Assembly: GCA_963842955.1 (NCBI GenBank)
Contig: CAWJIJ010000011.1
Span: 310,001-374,000, forward strand
Length of the DNA: 64,000 bases
Direction of reading: 5' to 3'
DNA from: JARFQW01 sp963842955
GTDB lineage: Bacteria; Pseudomonadota; Gammaproteobacteria; Steroidobacterales; XN24
Position numbers and translations under genes: made by a program. Below the pieces are notes generated by a model. It made no database searches. It was given only the letters and a program-made list of their open reading frames with translations, and was not told where the DNA came from. Positions 53,729 through 62,739 of the stretch are shown here, one piece after another; within the stretch, counting starts at the first letter, position 1, and the number at the start of each line of letters is the position of its first letter.

Positions 53729-54373
53729 ATGGCAGCTCGAAGCACTTCGGTGAAGAAGCGAGCGTCTAAGAAAAAGACGCCCGCTCGTAAAAAGGCCGTA
53801 GCAAAAAAGAAACCGGCAACTCGTAAAAAAGTCTCCGCCGCGAAAAAGAAAGTAGCGAAGAAAAAAGTCGCGACACGCGGAGTGAAGAAAAAGGTCGCCA
53901 AGAAGAAAACAACCGCTCGCAAGAAAGTGGCCAAGAAGAAGGTGACCAAAAAGAAAACGCCGGCGCGCAAGAAGGTCGCCAAGAAGAAGGTAGACCAAGA
54001 AGAAAACGCCGGCACGCAAGAAGGCCGCCAAGAAGAAGGTGACCAGAAAGAAAGCGCCGGCACGCAAGAAGGTCGCCAAGAAGAAGGTGACCAGAAAGAA
54101 AGCGCCGGCACGCAAGAAGGTCGCCAAGAAGAAGGTGACCAGAAAGAAAGCGCCGGCACGCAAGAAGGTCGCCAAGAAGAAGGTGACCAGGAAGAAAGCG
54201 CCGGCACGCAAGAAGGTCGCCAAGAAGAAGGTGACCAGGAAGAAAGCGCCGGCACGCAAGAAGGTCGCCAAGAAGAAGGTGACCAGAAGAAAGCGCCGGC
54301 ACGCAAGAAGGTCTGCCAAGTAGAGGCTGCGACACGCAGGCCTGCTGCCAAGACTGCATCGCGACGGAAGTAA
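53729..54373 (+). CDS. Lysine-rich histone H1-like repeat protein (AlgP-like), with indels in the repeats
   Basis: The first 87 residues are a low-complexity Lys/Ala/Arg/Val chain (MAARSTSVKKRASKKK, then ARKKVAKKKV repeats), typical of bacterial H1-like DNA-binding proteins such as AlgP. At 53992 an extra A moves the frame; residues 88-186 become Glu/Gln/Gly-rich (units like GTQEGRQEEGDQKESA). A missing base near 54286 restores the basic frame to the TAA (TRRPAAKTASRRK). Without the two indels the protein would be basic throughout. GGAG precedes the ATG. A terminator follows. Expected to bind DNA if the basic frame is used. Confidence 0.82.
   Translation: MAARSTSVKKRASKKKTPARKKAVAKKKPATRKKVSAAKKKVAKKKVATRGVKKKVAKKKTTARKKVAKKKVTKKKTPARKKVAKKKVDQEENAGTQEGRQEEGDQKESAGTQEGRQEEGDQKESAGTQEGRQEEGDQKESAGTQEGRQEEGDQEESAGTQEGRQEEGDQEESAGTQEGRQEEGDQKKAPARKKVCQVEAATRRPAAKTASRRK
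53919..54316 (+). repeat. 48-bp coding tandem repeat array, nine units
   Basis: The anchor GCAAGAAGGTCGCC (first copy GCAAGAAAGTGGCC) begins at 53919, 53967, 54016, 54064, 54112, 54160, 54208, 54256 and 54303. Spacings are 48, 49, 48, 48, 48, 48, 48 and 47, which exposes one inserted and one deleted base. In the basic frame each unit encodes 16 residues of the type ARKKVAKKKVTRKKAP. Confidence 0.95.
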
Positions 54374-54415
54374 GCGCAGCCCTGCGGCCCTTGGCCGCGT
54401 CTGCTACGCTCCGGG

Positions 54416-54451
54416 GCCGGCACCGCGAAAGCGGGCCGGCCTTCGGTTTTT
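54416..54451 (+). terminator. Rho-independent terminator after the H1-like gene
   Basis: GCCGG (54416-54420) pairs with CCGGC, with an inner CCGC-GAAA-GCGG hairpin, followed by CTTCGGTTTTT. It lies 43 bases after the stop and 47 bases before rpiA. Confidence 0.75.
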
Positions 54452-54497
54452 GGGGGCCACGGCGATCCAGTTTCAAACAGCGGTACGAGGCAAGCCT

Positions 54498-55157
54498 ATG
54501 AGCCAGGACGAGAAGAAAGCGGCTGCAGCCCGGGAAGCACTGAAACACGTCCGCCAGGGCATGCTGCTGGGTGTTGGTACCGGGTCTACAGTCAACCATT
54601 TCATCGACGCCCTCGGGAAGTCCGGGCTCGACCTGACGTGCATAGTTTCCAGTTCCGAGGCCAGCACCGTGCGTCTGCAGAGCCACGGTCTGGAGGTCAG
54701 CGACCTCAATACGACGGGCGACCTGGACCTTTATGTCGACGGCGCGGATGAAAGTGACAGGTCACTGCGTCTCATCAAGGGCGGCGGTGCAGCTCTGACT
54801 CGCGAGAAAATCGTGGCCTCTGCCTCGAAGACCTTTGTCTGCATTGCTGATGAAGGCAAACTCGTCGATGTCCTGGGAGCATTCCCGCTGCCGGTGGAGG
54901 TTATACCCATGGCCCGCGCCTATGTCGCCCGCCAGCTTGTCGGCCTCGGCGGGAGACCCGTCTACCGGGAAGGCGTGGTCACCGATAACGGCAATCAGAT
55001 CCTGGACGTGCATGGAATGTCCCTGACCGACCCGGCTTCGGTCGAAGACGCCATCAACGGAATCGCCGGCGTCGTGACATGCGGCATATTCGCCCGCCGG
55101 CCGGCCGACCTGTTGCTTGTCGGGACTGACCAAGGGGTCGTCACCATGCAGCAGTGA
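54498..55157 (+). CDS. rpiA: Ribose-5-phosphate isomerase A
   Basis: Interconverts ribose 5-phosphate and ribulose 5-phosphate in the pentose phosphate pathway. The 219-residue product has GVGTGSTVNHFIDAL, SSEASTVRL, DLYVDGADESD with catalytic Asp, LIKGGGAALTREKI with catalytic Lys, and GNQILDVHG. ATG at 54498 with GAGG upstream gives the normal N-terminus. Confidence 0.97.
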   Translation: MSQDEKKAAAAREALKHVRQGMLLGVGTGSTVNHFIDALGKSGLDLTCIVSSSEASTVRLQSHGLEVSDLNTTGDLDLYVDGADESDRSLRLIKGGGAALTREKIVASASKTFVCIADEGKLVDVLGAFPLPVEVIPMARAYVARQLVGLGGRPVYREGVVTDNGNQILDVHGMSLTDPASVEDAINGIAGVVTCGIFARRPADLLLVGTDQGVVTMQQ

Positions 55158-55229
55158 CGTTGGCGCATAGCAGCAGCCCGGTACTCACCGCCTGCTGCCC
55201 GCTCTCAGCCCTCCGCCGGCGGCAATCCT

Positions 55230-57300
55230 TTACGGCCCGCTTGCCGCAACGTCAAGCTCGTCGATGAGCGTCTGGGCGCCGTATACCTTGTCCAGGGCTT
55301 CCAGCATGATGGCCGGATGAACTCCCACCGCCCGATTGAGCGTTTCGTCGTACCAGTACGATCCCGCGATGGAATGGATGTTCCCGTCGAAGGCCAGGCC
55401 TACGAGCCGGGCATCCTTGTCGATGATCGGACTACCGGAGTTTCCGCCGGTGATATCAAGCGTTGCGACAAAGTTAAAAGGCGTGTTCATGTCGAGACGA
55501 TCGTCGTGCCGACACCCAGCTTTCCGGAAGGGCGAATGGCTCCTCCCCAGTGGCACGCTCGAAGGCGCGGGACAGCCGAGTGAAGGGTTCCACCGGCTTT
55601 CCCTTCTCTGTCCAGCCGGAAACGGCGCCATAGCTTATGCGTAGGGTAAAGGTTGCATCCGGGTACGTGCCGGTCCCATAGAGAGCGAACCGCGCGCGGG
55701 CAATCCGTTCCGACGCGTCCGCGATGACCGCCTCGACTTCGTCCTCGTAGCGTGCCCGAAGGCGCCGCGCTTCCGGATCCACGCTTGCTGCAAGGCGGAT
55801 CACGGGATCCTCCGATGCGGCGATGGCCTGCGGTCCACCCTCCCAGAGCGCCCTGCGAAATTCGGGATCCGACAGCCGCGAACCTTCCACCAGCGATGCC
55901 GCCAGGGAATCGGGTGAGGCCGAACCCAGTACCGACTGGACAAACGCGTTGTCCGGGCCAAGGAACTCGCGCATCTTGTCGAAGCCGTAGGACAACTGAA
56001 GGACCTCGAGCCGCTCATGGACGGGCACACGCGCCAGAAGACGCTGCTCGACCTGGGGCAATGCTGAATCCGTGAATTCGCGCAGCCGGTCCTCGTTGGG
56101 CTTGGCCCGTTCTTCGGCGGCCCTCACCAGCGTGCGGGCATAACCGAAAAGGCGGCCCTGGAACCCACCGCGACCCTCGTTGAACAGGTACTCCTCGCGA
56201 AAACCCAGGAACGTTTCATTGGCCGCAGCAATATCGTTCCAGGCACTGCCGGTGGCCGCCGACAGCGCCGGGTCCCCGGCCAGTGCTTCACGCATGCCCG
56301 TTTCCTCGCTCACCTTCCGAAGCATCAGTTCGTCATTGAGCAGTGCCGCCAGCTCATTACGACGTACCTTTATCCCGTTCTCAATCTGGGTGAGACTGTT
56401 GGCCACGAGGCGCGCAGCCTCCTCGTCTTCCTTGGCGAACTGGATGTAGCGCCCGCGTAGCTCGGTGTAGCGCATCAACCAGTGAGGCAAAGTGACGTTC
56501 CGCAGAAACCGGAGTTCGTCCACGGTGTAAAGGCGATCAGTCGACCCGGGATGACCGGAGATGAACACCGGCTCTCCCGCCTTTGCCCCCTCGGATCGCC
56601 ATTGAAGGAAGTCAGGTGTCGATGCCGGCTTGCCGTCCTCGTAGACGCGCAGAAATGCCATGTCCAGGCACCAGCGGGGGAAATTGAAGTTGTCGGGATC
56701 GCCGCCAAAGGCCGCGATGTTGTGCTCGGGCGTGAAGACCAGGCGTACATCGTCGTAGCGCTTGTATCGGTAAAGAAAGTACTGCCCACCCTGGTAAAGG
56801 GTGACCGCTTCGCATGACAACTTGCCCGCGGATTCTTCTTCACAGGCTTTCTCCAGCCGGGTGAGAGTCTTCTTGCGGGCCTCGTTGGCCTGGGTGTCGT
56901 CGAGATCCTTCACGGCCTCGGCTACCGTTTCGGTGATGTCCTCGAGGCCGACAAGAACAGAGATGGCTTCCTCGCCGCAACGCCGTTCCTTGCTCCGGTC
57001 ACCGGCCAGGTAGCCATCCTGCCAGACGTTTTCTTCCTCCGTAGAGTGCTCGAAAAGACAGTTCCAGGTGCAATGATTGTTGGTCAGCACCAGACCGTCC
57101 GGGGAAACGAACGAACCCGTACACCCGCCTTCAAGACGTGCTGTTGCCAGCCTTACACGATCCAGCCATGCCTGGTCGACGGTGGCGCCGTAACGATCGC
57201 CCACTCGCTCCGAGGGGAAATTGTCCACCGTCCACATACCTTCATCGGCGGACACGGCGGAAGCGGCGAACATGAGCAAAATTGCGACTCTCTTTATCAT
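55230..57300 (-). CDS. S46-family serine peptidase (dipeptidyl-peptidase 7/11-like), frameshifted
   Basis: Secreted or periplasmic dipeptidyl-peptidase of about 690 residues. From ATG 57300 (GGGGAGGA upstream) it has a signal peptide (IKRVAILLMFAASAVSADEG), catalytic His76 in LVLTNNHCTWNC, and FGGDPDNFNFPRW. The frame breaks near 55501-55508 after LPESWVSAR; the rest (DRLDMNTPFNFVATLDITGGNSGSP with the catalytic Ser, and FDGNIHSIAG) is in another frame. Removing one base joins them as SARDRLDMNTP. As written, the catalytic Ser is lost. Confidence 0.88.
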
Positions 57301-57597
57301 CGGTCCTCCCCGTACGCTCGGATGCCACCGCAAGGCGGCACGAAAGCTCATTGTCGCGAATTCGGGCGGCTCAAGCACGCCGCCCCGCGACAGAGGGAGA
57401 GATGCCGTCGACCGGGGGACCGGTCAGGTGCAAGAAATCGATTGGCGCCCGGGGAATTGAAATAACCCGGACCCCTTCTGTCCCGGCCAGAGTTTCAGGA
57501 GCATCCCAGGGTCAGCTTGACGAGCGTGGCTCACGGTAAGCCGAGCCCCTTGGGCGGCTGGCTTCCCATCCTGCCCGCCCGTGGGGTATGCTCGCCC
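57301..57597. other. Intergenic region between the S46 peptidase and the cobalamin riboswitch
   Basis: Should contain divergent promoters for the peptidase (minus) and the btuB-like leader (plus). No clear -35/-10 pair was found. No coding sequence or RNA gene was recognised before the riboswitch. Confidence 0.45.
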
Positions 57598-57810
57598 GAG
57601 CCTTGGCAGGTTGTCTCTCCGCTCCGGGGCACGGGACGGGGAGAATGAAACGGGAAGACCGGTGGGTCTCTTTGCCAGAGACGATTCCGGCGCTGCCTCC
57701 GCAACGGTAATTGGGTCAAGGCGGGTCACGATGTCACTGCACGAAGGTGTGGGAAGACGATCCGCCGGCCAGCTTGGCCGCCCATCAGCCCGGAGACCGG
57801 CCTGCCTTGT
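57598..57810 (+). promoter_or_regulatory. Cobalamin riboswitch (AdoCbl class)
   Basis: The leader shows the conserved order of a B12 riboswitch: AATGAAACGGGAAGACCGGTGGGTC, then GCTGCCTCCGCAACGGTAA (the core), GTCACTG, GTGGGAAGACGATCC and finally AGCCCGGAGACCGGCCT, the B12-box region. It ends about 105 bases before the start of the TonB receptor gene. It should repress the downstream unit when cobalamin is plentiful, by family knowledge. Confidence 0.95.
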
Positions 57811-57915
57811 CCCGTCGTGCGTTGCGGAGGGCGACGCTGACCGGTGAGATCACGTCCGGCGTCTCTCCCGTTCAATCCTCCTTCGCGGCCGCGGCCTTCA
57901 GGCGCGGAGATCCAG

Positions 57916-60021
57916 GTGAGCAACCAATTCGATCGGGCAGCGACCATCCATGAAGGGGACCGGTCGGCCTTGTCCGGCAGATCCGTCCGGACTGCTTTTC
58001 CCGGACCTCCTGCAGTCAGGTCGGCAATCGCGTCCGTTGCTTTCGGGCTTGTCCTGACGGGACCAGCCGCGCACACGGAGGAAACCCGGGAGCTGGATGA
58101 CATCACGGTGACCGGCGAGCCCCGGACCTCGCTGGAGGACGATGCATCCCGCCGTGCCGCTTTTGTTACGGTAATTGACGCCAGGGATTTCGATGCTGAA
58201 GCCACCGATGTCGCGGAACTCCTGGAGAAATCCGCCGGGGTCAGCGTGCGCCGGTTCGGTGGCCCCGGGGATCCGGCAACGGCGTCGATTCGAGGCTCGT
58301 CGTCGGAACAGGTCACCGTCCTGCTGGACGGCATTCCACTCAATCGCGCCCGCGCGGGCGTCGTCGATCTGAGCAACGTGCCGCTGCGCATCGTGCGCCG
58401 GATCGAGGTATATCGCAGCTTCGCCCCATTGCGCCATCGGTCCGCAGCCATCGGGGGCGTCGTCAACATTGTGACCCGGGGCGCCGGAGGTGCACCTGTC
58501 ACGGAAGCGGCACTGACCTACGGCGCTTTCAACTCTTACGAACTCAACGGCACGCATGCGGGCCGGGCCGGCTCGGCCGACTACCTGGTGTCCGCGAACC
58601 TGGCGGGTTCGGATGGGGACTTCGAGTTCAAGGATGACAATGGCACCCGCTTCGAGACTGCCGACGACGAAGTCACCGACCGTCAAAACAATGACTTCGA
58701 CAGCTGGGAGCTGTTTGGCAGCGCCTCGCTGCCCCTCGGCGGGGCCTGGCGGCTCGAAGCCTTCGGCGAACACTATGAAAAAGATGAGGGCGTGCCCGGT
58801 ATCAGCTCGAACCAGTCCCGGGATGCGCGGCTCGACACCCGTCGAGACGTCGTCAATATCAGGGCCGTCAGCGATGGACTTGGACTACCCGGAGCGTCGG
58901 GGTGGTTACGGGTTTTCGCCCTCAACGAGGAAACTCACTTCCGGGACCCGCTGGGCGAGATCGGCGTCGGCCGGCAGAACACCGTCGACGAGAACCGCGC
59001 CGTGGGAGCAGAGGCTTATGCGGACTATTTTCTTGGCGACAACCAGATTGTGTCGTTCCTCGCCTCCGCCCAGTCCGAGCGCTACGACAACGAAGACCGT
59101 CTGGCCGGTACGACATCGCAGGATCAGAAACGGCGGATCTATCAGGTGGGCCTGGAGGACCAGATCTTTGCCTGGAACGACCGCCTGAGCTTCGAGCCCC
59201 AGCTCCTGTTTGTGGCGATCGACAACGACTTCGGCGGGCCGCTTGACCCATCCGGCCGAGAGGCTTCCGGGGAGGACGACGACTACCTCAGCTACAAGCT
59301 GGGCGCGCGTATCGACCTGGGCCGGGGCTGGACCGCCAAGGCGAACGCGGGGCGGGCCTGGAGGTATCCGAGCCTGACCGAATTATTCGGCGACCGGGGA
59401 ACCGTGACCGGCAATCCGGACCTGGACGCCGAGCGCTCCGACAAGTGGGATGTGGGCCTTAGCTATACGCTTATCGAGTCGCTGCCTGAACGAACCGGTA
59501 TCAACCGGTTGACCGTGGAAGCGGCTTGGTTTCAGTCGAACAGCAAGGACCTGATCCTGTTCGAGCAGAACTCCCAGCGGACGGTGCGCCCCGTGAACAT
59601 CTCGGCGGCCGATACCCACGGAATCGAGCTGGCTGCCGCCGCCACCCTGTTTGGCTATCTTGATCTGACGGCCAACTACACGTGGATCGACTCGGAGAAC
59701 ACGAGCGACATTCCCTTTCTTAATGGCAACCGCTTGCCTGGGGTACCCGAGCAGGAACTATTTCTCCGCGCGGATCTCTACAACGACCGGTTTCGCACCT
59801 GGTACGAGTTCACCGCCGCCGACGACAACTACCTGGACCAGGCCAACTTCGAAAAGGTCTCGGACCGCAGAGTCCATAGCGCGGGTGTATCCGCGGCATG
59901 GGACGAGTCCGTCATTTTTACCCTCGAGGTCAAGAACTTTACCGACGAGCGTATCTCCGATGTGCTCGGTTTTCCGCTGCCCGGCCGCGCCTGGTTTGGC
60001 CGCGCCGTACTCAAGCTCTGA
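57916..60021 (+). CDS. btuB: TonB-dependent receptor, BtuB-like vitamin B12 transporter
   Basis: Outer-membrane barrel of about 701 residues. The N-terminus has a hydrophobic export segment (SAIASVAFGLVLTGPAA) and a TonB-box-like ELDDITVTGE. The plug shows VAELLEKSAGVSVRRFGGPGD, SIRGSSSEQVTVLLDGIPLN and IRRIEVYRS-type strands; the barrel ends in FGRAVLKL with the hydrophobic C-terminal residues. GTG 57916 follows GGAG; the frame opens at 57844. The cobalamin riboswitch directly upstream makes cobalamin the likely cargo. The next gene encodes a beta-propeller lipoprotein, 35 bases downstream. Confidence 0.9.
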   Translation: MSNQFDRAATIHEGDRSALSGRSVRTAFPGPPAVRSAIASVAFGLVLTGPAAHTEETRELDDITVTGEPRTSLEDDASRRAAFVTVIDARDFDAEATDVAELLEKSAGVSVRRFGGPGDPATASIRGSSSEQVTVLLDGIPLNRARAGVVDLSNVPLRIVRRIEVYRSFAPLRHRSAAIGGVVNIVTRGAGGAPVTEAALTYGAFNSYELNGTHAGRAGSADYLVSANLAGSDGDFEFKDDNGTRFETADDEVTDRQNNDFDSWELFGSASLPLGGAWRLEAFGEHYEKDEGVPGISSNQSRDARLDTRRDVVNIRAVSDGLGLPGASGWLRVFALNEETHFRDPLGEIGVGRQNTVDENRAVGAEAYADYFLGDNQIVSFLASAQSERYDNEDRLAGTTSQDQKRRIYQVGLEDQIFAWNDRLSFEPQLLFVAIDNDFGGPLDPSGREASGEDDDYLSYKLGARIDLGRGWTAKANAGRAWRYPSLTELFGDRGTVTGNPDLDAERSDKWDVGLSYTLIESLPERTGINRLTVEAAWFQSNSKDLILFEQNSQRTVRPVNISAADTHGIELAAAATLFGYLDLTANYTWIDSENTSDIPFLNGNRLPGVPEQELFLRADLYNDRFRTWYEFTAADDNYLDQANFEKVSDRRVHSAGVSAAWDESVIFTLEVKNFTDERISDVLGFPLPGRAWFGRAVLKL

Positions 60022-60056
60022 CATCGCCGCAGCCCGCGATCCGCAAAGGAAATCGA

Positions 60057-62354
60057 ATGCCCCAGATGCCGAAGGCCCTTGACGCGACCCTGAGCCGGAA
60101 GCCTTCACCGGTTCTCGCGGTGCTCGTCCTGCTGTCTCTCCATGGCTGTGGGGGAGGCGGCGGCGGCGGAGGCGGCGACAATGGCAGCGGCAACCCCCAG
60201 CCGCCGATCGAGGACTCACCGGTTTCCGCCCTCGCCTTTGTGCCGACAACGGATTTCACGACCGGGTCTTACTCGACGATAAATCTCAGGGACAGCTCGG
60301 TGAGAAGGAACCTTCCGGCGACCCCCGGCATAATCGAAAGCGATAACGCCGCAGTCTATTTCAATCAACGAGTGTACGTCCTCAATCGTTTCGGATTTGA
60401 CAGTGTGACGGTCCTGGAGCTCGCCGACCTGACCACGGCCGTGAAACAGTTCAGCACCGGCAATGGCTCCAATCCCCAGGACATATCCTTCGTCCGCGAC
60501 GACCTGGCGTACGTCAGCCTGCTGGGATCGAACGATCTGCTGGTTGTTGACCCAACGGCCGCCTCCGGTGCGGAAATCACCGGCCGTATTGATCTCGCAC
60601 CACTGCTGGACCCGGCAGACACGGACGGGCTTGTGGAAGCCACGTCGATGTCGCGAGTGGGCCGCTACCTGTTCGTTGTTCTCCAGAACCTGGACAATTT
60701 TGCCGTCACCCGGCCCGGGACGCTGGCGGTAGTCGATACGACGAGCAACATGCTCGTCGACACCGATGCAGCGCTTGAGGGGCTACAGGGCATCGAACTG
60801 GCGGGCCGCAATCCGGTCGCCCAGACGTTTGCGTCCGATGTGGGTCGACTGCTTGTTTCGAGCTCCGGCGCATTTGATGTCAGTGACGGCGGTGTTGAAA
60901 GCGTCGATCCCTATACGTGGGACGCCGAAGGATTCCTGCTCACAGGTGCGGACCTTGGCGGCGGTGACCTCGGCGATGTCGTGGCCGTGGGTGGGAGCAA
61001 GGCCTACGTGGTCAGCGGCGGCTTTGACGCCAACGACGTGTACATATTCGACCTGCAGCGCGATCCCGACACCGGACAGCTTCGGGCCGCCAATGCACGA
61101 AGCATCGGCCTGGCCCTGCCCTTCATCCCCGGCCTGGCCCTGGACGAGGGAAACCGCCTGCTGGTGCCTGACCGCACGCTCACATCGCCGGGCCTGCGGC
61201 TGTTCGACACGTTCGCCGATTCCGAGATTACCGTCGACCCGATTGATGTGGGTCTCCCACCGAACGCGCCGGTGGCAGTCCCCCCCAGCCCGCCCCGGGT
61301 GTTCGTCCCGACGACTGACTTTACGACGGGCTCCTATTCCACGGTCAATCTATCGGACCGCTCGGCGGCGAGGGATCTTCCTTCGACACCGGGTATCGCC
61401 GAGAGCGACAGCGCCGCGGTTTATTACCGTGACCGGGTCTATGTCATCAACCGCTTCGGCTTCGACAACGTCTCCGTCCTGGATACGGACAATCTCAGTA
61501 CGGCAATCCGGCAGTTCAGCACGGGCAACGGCAGCAATCCCCAGGACATGGCTTTCGTAAGCGATCGCCAGGCCTATGTCAGTCTGCTCGGTGAGAACCA
61601 TTTGCTGCTGGTGGATCCGCGTGCCGCGGCGGGCAACGAGATTACCGGTCGCATCGACCTGGCGCCGCTACTCGATCCTGCAGATACCGATGGCCTGGTG
61701 GAAGGCGCGAGCCTGGTTCGGGTCGGACGATTTCTGTTCATCGCGCTGCAGAACCTGGACAACTTTGTCGCCGCCCGCCCGGGTCTCCTGGCCGTCATCG
61801 ATACTGCCACGGATAGCCTGGTCGACGTGGATCCCGGGCAGCCAGGAATCCAGGGTATCCGGCTCACCGGCAGCAATCCCGTGGCCCTTCGCTGGTCACC
61901 GGAGCTCGGAAGGCTCCTGGTATCCCAGGCCGGGAACTTCGGCATTGCGGACGGGGGCGTGGAATCGGTGGATCCCTTCCGGTGGGTCAGCGACGGATTC
62001 CTGATCGGCGAGGCCGAGCTCGGTGGCGGTGACGTCGGCGAAGTAGAAAGCGTCGGAGGCCGCAAAGTTTACGTCGTCGCAGGCGGATTCGATGCCAACG
62101 ACGTACAGGTCTTTGACGTGACGCCGGATCCCGCAAGCGGGACGCTGGTCGCGTCGGCTCCCCGGAGCCTTGGTCTGGCGCTGCCCTTTGTGCCGGGCCT
62201 GGCGATCGACTCATCGGGTCGGCTTATCGTACCCGACCGCACGCTCACGGCCCCGGGCCTGAGGTTGATCGACACACTCAGCGATACGGAAATCACGACG
62301 GTGCCCATAGACGTCGGGCTCCCCCCGCTCGCGCCTGTCATCCTGTATCGGTAG
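60057..62354 (+). CDS. Tandem beta-propeller (YncE-like) lipoprotein in the cobalamin riboswitch unit
   Basis: 765-residue lipoprotein from ATG 60057 (AAAGGA upstream). The signal ends LLSLHGC with lipid Cys31, followed by a run of glycines and a GSGNPQPP linker. Two homologous domains of about 355 residues follow (from residues 61 and 416), each starting FVPTTDFTTGSYST and repeating FSTGNGSNPQD, IDLAPLLDPADTDGLVE, LQNLDNF, DGGVESVDP, SGGFDANDV-type and LLVPDRTLT-type blocks. This is a duplicated seven-bladed-propeller-like protein by inference. With BtuB and a B12 riboswitch just upstream, a surface cobalamin-binding role like Bacteroides BtuG is plausible but unproven. Confidence 0.85.
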   Translation: MPQMPKALDATLSRKPSPVLAVLVLLSLHGCGGGGGGGGGDNGSGNPQPPIEDSPVSALAFVPTTDFTTGSYSTINLRDSSVRRNLPATPGIIESDNAAVYFNQRVYVLNRFGFDSVTVLELADLTTAVKQFSTGNGSNPQDISFVRDDLAYVSLLGSNDLLVVDPTAASGAEITGRIDLAPLLDPADTDGLVEATSMSRVGRYLFVVLQNLDNFAVTRPGTLAVVDTTSNMLVDTDAALEGLQGIELAGRNPVAQTFASDVGRLLVSSSGAFDVSDGGVESVDPYTWDAEGFLLTGADLGGGDLGDVVAVGGSKAYVVSGGFDANDVYIFDLQRDPDTGQLRAANARSIGLALPFIPGLALDEGNRLLVPDRTLTSPGLRLFDTFADSEITVDPIDVGLPPNAPVAVPPSPPRVFVPTTDFTTGSYSTVNLSDRSAARDLPSTPGIAESDSAAVYYRDRVYVINRFGFDNVSVLDTDNLSTAIRQFSTGNGSNPQDMAFVSDRQAYVSLLGENHLLLVDPRAAAGNEITGRIDLAPLLDPADTDGLVEGASLVRVGRFLFIALQNLDNFVAARPGLLAVIDTATDSLVDVDPGQPGIQGIRLTGSNPVALRWSPELGRLLVSQAGNFGIADGGVESVDPFRWVSDGFLIGEAELGGGDVGEVESVGGRKVYVVAGGFDANDVQVFDVTPDPASGTLVASAPRSLGLALPFVPGLAIDSSGRLIVPDRTLTAPGLRLIDTLSDTEITTVPIDVGLPPLAPVILYR

Positions 62355-62739
62355 CCAGACACGACGGGACACAACGGCGCCGATTCCGACGGGCCATTCC
62401 GCGCCAGCGCCGCAGGTCCGCAAGGCAGCTTCCTGGTCCGAGCCGGACCTCACCGTAACCTTACCGTTACATTCCTGTGAAAGCCTTGCCGTGGGCACGC
62501 CAATGGAATGGTGAGGGATTTTTAGAAAGCTACCGTGTCGCGGGGCGTACACTTGCCCATGGCGCCGCGAAAAGCGTCTAAAGTAATGAAAGAAGCAGCT
62601 GTTTCGGGAGGGGCCAATCCCCCCCGAAAATCTGCCGTCTTGGGCAGACCTTGTACACTTTCTCGTCAAGCCAACTCACACACTCATATCCATACCGGGG
62701 CGGTCGACTGCGGCCATCTCCGGGGAACAGGGGGACCAG
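62355..62739. other. 385-bp intergenic region before the vWA-OmpA gene
   Basis: No terminator is evident after the propeller gene. A short inverted repeat GTAACCTTACCGTTAC lies near 62456-62471, and a CCCCTCC/GGAGGGG-like purine-pyrimidine patch near 62608-62626. An AT-rich TTTTTAGAAAG stretch near 62518 and TACACT near 62655 could be promoter parts. No small gene was recognised. Confidence 0.45.

Noticed and set aside
53919..54316. Possible CRISPR array
   Set aside because: Units are contiguous 48-bp coding repeats with no unique spacers and no cas genes nearby.
53710..54686. Long minus-strand open frames across the 48-bp repeats
   Set aside because: They are antisense shadows of the Lys-codon repeats, giving Phe/Leu/Ala or Pro/Ser/Trp low-complexity proteins with no start context; all three frames stay open because of the repeat composition.
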